From: Moritella dasanensis ArB 0140
GTDB taxonomy: Bacteria; Pseudomonadota; Gammaproteobacteria; Enterobacterales; Moritellaceae
NCBI RefSeq assembly: GCF_000276805.1
Contig: NZ_AKXQ01000037.1
Coordinates: 1 to 36,109, forward strand
Direction: 5' to 3'
Length of the DNA stretch: 36,109 nt
Shown here: positions 35,949 through 36,109 of the stretch, piece after piece
How the letters are laid out: each line of letters opens with the position of its first letter
Numbering within the stretch: position 1 is the stretch's first letter
The notes under the pieces: model-generated
The model's input: only the letters and a program-made list of their open reading frames with translations
What the model was told of the DNA's origin: nothing
The model's database searches: none
Program-made: the position numbers and the translations under genes

Positions 35949-36030
35949 GCGACCTCACTGACACGGCAACAGCCGCTAAGTAAAGGTGTTTATGAGTATC
36001 GAAAGTTACTTTTTAAACCTCTTGAAATTA

Positions 36031-36046
36031 AGTACAAATATGTACT
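36031..36046. repeat. inverted repeat overlapping P2 -35
   Basis: AGTACA-AATA-TGTACT is a perfect 6-bp inverted repeat whose last base is the first base of the P2 -35 hexamer. It could be a binding site for a regulator or only chance in A/T-rich DNA. Confidence 0.45.
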
Positions 36047-36073
36047 TGACTTCAAAGTAGGTTTGCGTAGAAT
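36046..36073 (+). promoter_or_regulatory. rRNA operon promoter P2
   Basis: TTGACT (36046-36051), a 16-bp spacer and TAGAAT (36068-36073), followed by ACGCAGCCTGAC. It is 125 bp after P1, the usual tandem arrangement. The -10 lies within GCGTA-GAA-TACGC. The 16S gene should begin beyond the window. Confidence 0.8.
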
Positions 36074-36109
36074 ACGCAGCCTGACTAGGACGAAAGACGT
36101 CAAGGTCAA

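Overview
The window reads as core chromosome of a marine-type gammaproteobacterium (Vibrionales/Alteromonadales; a Moritella- or Psychromonas-like genome is my guess from protein style and low GC, not something I could test). Nearly every gene is a recognisable housekeeping gene. Several gene neighbourhoods match E. coli as I know it: tusDCB-rpsL-rpsG-fusA-tuf, greB-tex, hslR-hslO-pckA, and fabR-yijD / trmA / btuB-murI followed by an rRNA operon. I see no insertion sequence, prophage, CRISPR array, tRNA gene or toxin-antitoxin pair.

Layout. 1-2470: a terminator, a DUF1415 protein, then the aspartate carbamoyltransferase genes pyrB-pyrI on the minus strand. These are preceded by an apparent pyrL-type leader peptide and intrinsic attenuator. 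2430-8630: ridA and tusDCB run into the str operon (rpsL, rpsG, fusA, tuf), which has its own strong promoter and ends at a clear terminator. 8700-14900 (minus strand): tex and greB (one operon), pckA with a hairpin-rich leader, and hslO-hslR (redox and heat-shock chaperones). 15259-26630: a complete twelve-gene type II secretion operon, gspCDEFGHIJKLMN, with tightly overlapping genes from gspH onward. The prepilin peptidase GspO is not here and must be supplied from elsewhere. 26678-28075: nudE and cysQ, two small-nucleotide phosphatases. 28169-29542 (minus): a neurotransmitter:sodium symporter family transporter.

29872-35636: fabR-yijD (fatty-acid regulator and a small membrane protein), trmA on the minus strand, a compact cobalamin riboswitch in front of btuB, murI, and a minus-strand gene for an RRM protein with a hydrophobic membrane-like N terminus. 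The last 190 bases contain two rRNA-type promoters (P1 and P2), so the window stops just before a ribosomal RNA operon.

No wholly new system is evident. The points most worth a second look are regulatory or architectural: the pyrBI attenuator and leader, the short B12 riboswitch with a terminator platform, the long palindrome between rpsG and fusA, three stem-loops ahead of pckA, a terminator for the RRM gene buried inside murI, a triple LFED repeat in GspH, and the membrane-anchored RRM protein itself.
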